Of a stretch of DNA of 5,820 bases, positions 5,559 to 5,820 are shown piece by piece. The translations under genes were made by a program, and so were the position numbers. Every line of letters begins with the position of its first letter. The first letter of the stretch is position 1. The notes below the pieces were generated by a model that saw nothing but the letters and a program-made list of their open reading frames with translations, searched no databases and was not told the origin of the DNA. The stretch is from Clostridia bacterium. Its GTDB lineage: Bacteria > Bacillota > DULZ01. The stretch covers positions 1-5,820 of the forward strand of contig JAAYOX010000092.1 in NCBI GenBank assembly GCA_012520135.1. Reading direction: 5' to 3'.

Positions 5559-5820
5559 ATGAAGCGGAAGCAAGGCTTTATAATGGGGGTCAGCCTGTTG
5601 TTGATGTTGGCCCTGGGAACCCTGAGCGGATGTGGGTCTCAGGCTCCGGAGGAGGAGCCGGCAGTGAGAGCCATTCCCGTAGAGGTTGCAGAGGTGGCAA
5701 AAGGTACTGTAACCATTACCGATACAGTGACAGGGAGTCTTAACCCGGTGGTGGAGGTGCCGGTGGTACCTAAGCTGGGGGGAAAGATCGCCCGGGTGGC
5801 AGTCAGTGTAGGTGATCGGG
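5559..5820 (+). CDS. Efflux periplasmic-adaptor (HlyD/RND MFP) lipoprotein, N-terminal part (3' end outside window)
   Basis: The frame runs off the window end after 87 complete codons. It starts at ATG 5559, with GGAGGGG (5542-5548) 10 nt upstream. Residues 1-24 form a lipoprotein signal peptide (MKRKQGFIMG, then a Leu-rich core) ending in the lipobox LSGC, so Cys25 would be lipidated and the protein tethered outside the membrane. After an acidic linker (APEEEP), PVEVAEVAKGTVTITDTVTG and VVPKLGGKIARVAVSVGDR match the N-terminal beta strands and first half of the lipoyl-like hairpin of membrane fusion proteins, which pair with RND or ABC transporters. It is probably the first gene of an export operon whose transporter lies beyond the window. 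The promoter and TetR-like operator upstream suggest induction by a small molecule. Substrate unknown. Confidence 0.85.
   Translation, partial: MKRKQGFIMGVSLLLMLALGTLSGCGSQAPEEEPAVRAIPVEVAEVAKGTVTITDTVTGSLNPVVEVPVVPKLGGKIARVAVSVGDR

Noticed and set aside
5531..5743. Plus-strand 70-codon open frame starting at ATG 5531
   Set aside because: It is out of frame with the lipoprotein at 5559, which has a textbook signal peptide, lipobox and adaptor motifs; this frame is Gly/Ser-rich noise.
1..5820. CRISPR array, tRNA, rRNA, insertion sequence or phage module
   Set aside because: No spaced direct repeats, transposase frames, terminal inverted repeats or RNA gene signatures were seen.

Overview
The window reads as a stretch of a Gram-positive (Firmicutes) chromosome, most likely from the class Clostridia. 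The indicators are SLH surface-layer modules, a copper amine oxidase N-terminal-like module on a secreted protease, a YvrJ-family miniprotein, strong AGGAGG-type ribosome binding sites, sigma-A promoters and a Gram-positive type LexA box. All genes lie on the + strand. The organism call is inference from gene content; no marker gene is present.

Layout. (1) Positions 1-587 hold the 3' part of a RecQ-family helicase, closed by a strong intrinsic terminator (601-662). (2) Positions 725-871 encode a 48-residue YvrJ-family membrane miniprotein with a GTG start. (3) Immediately after it comes a near-consensus sigma-A promoter (879-907) whose spacer carries a perfect GAAC-N4-GTTC LexA/DinR box (886-899). 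This promoter drives a 201-residue protein (941-1546) that resembles the competence regulator ComK. (4) A 136-nt gap holds an 11-bp perfect dyad without a U-tract. (5) Positions 1683-3179 encode a secreted S41 carboxyl-terminal processing protease (PDZ, Ser-Lys-Gln catalytic set, C-terminal copper amine oxidase N-like module). (6) Positions 3285-5327 encode a secreted SLH protein with three SLH units followed by six diverged beta-rich repeats of about 75 residues. A long-stem terminator follows. (7) An extended -10 promoter (5458-5486) with a TetR-like operator over its start region drives the first gene of a probable efflux operon, an HlyD/RND-type adaptor lipoprotein that runs off the window end.

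How it fits together. The left half deals with DNA processing: a RecQ-like helicase, then a ComK-like regulator apparently under direct LexA control, which would couple DNA damage to competence or DNA-uptake gene expression. The right half is cell-envelope biology: a secreted protease, an S-layer-anchored repeat protein and an efflux adaptor. The most notable observation is the LexA box inside the promoter of the ComK-like gene. The box and promoter are directly visible; the ComK identity is a reading by eye of sequence pattern and is the weaker link.
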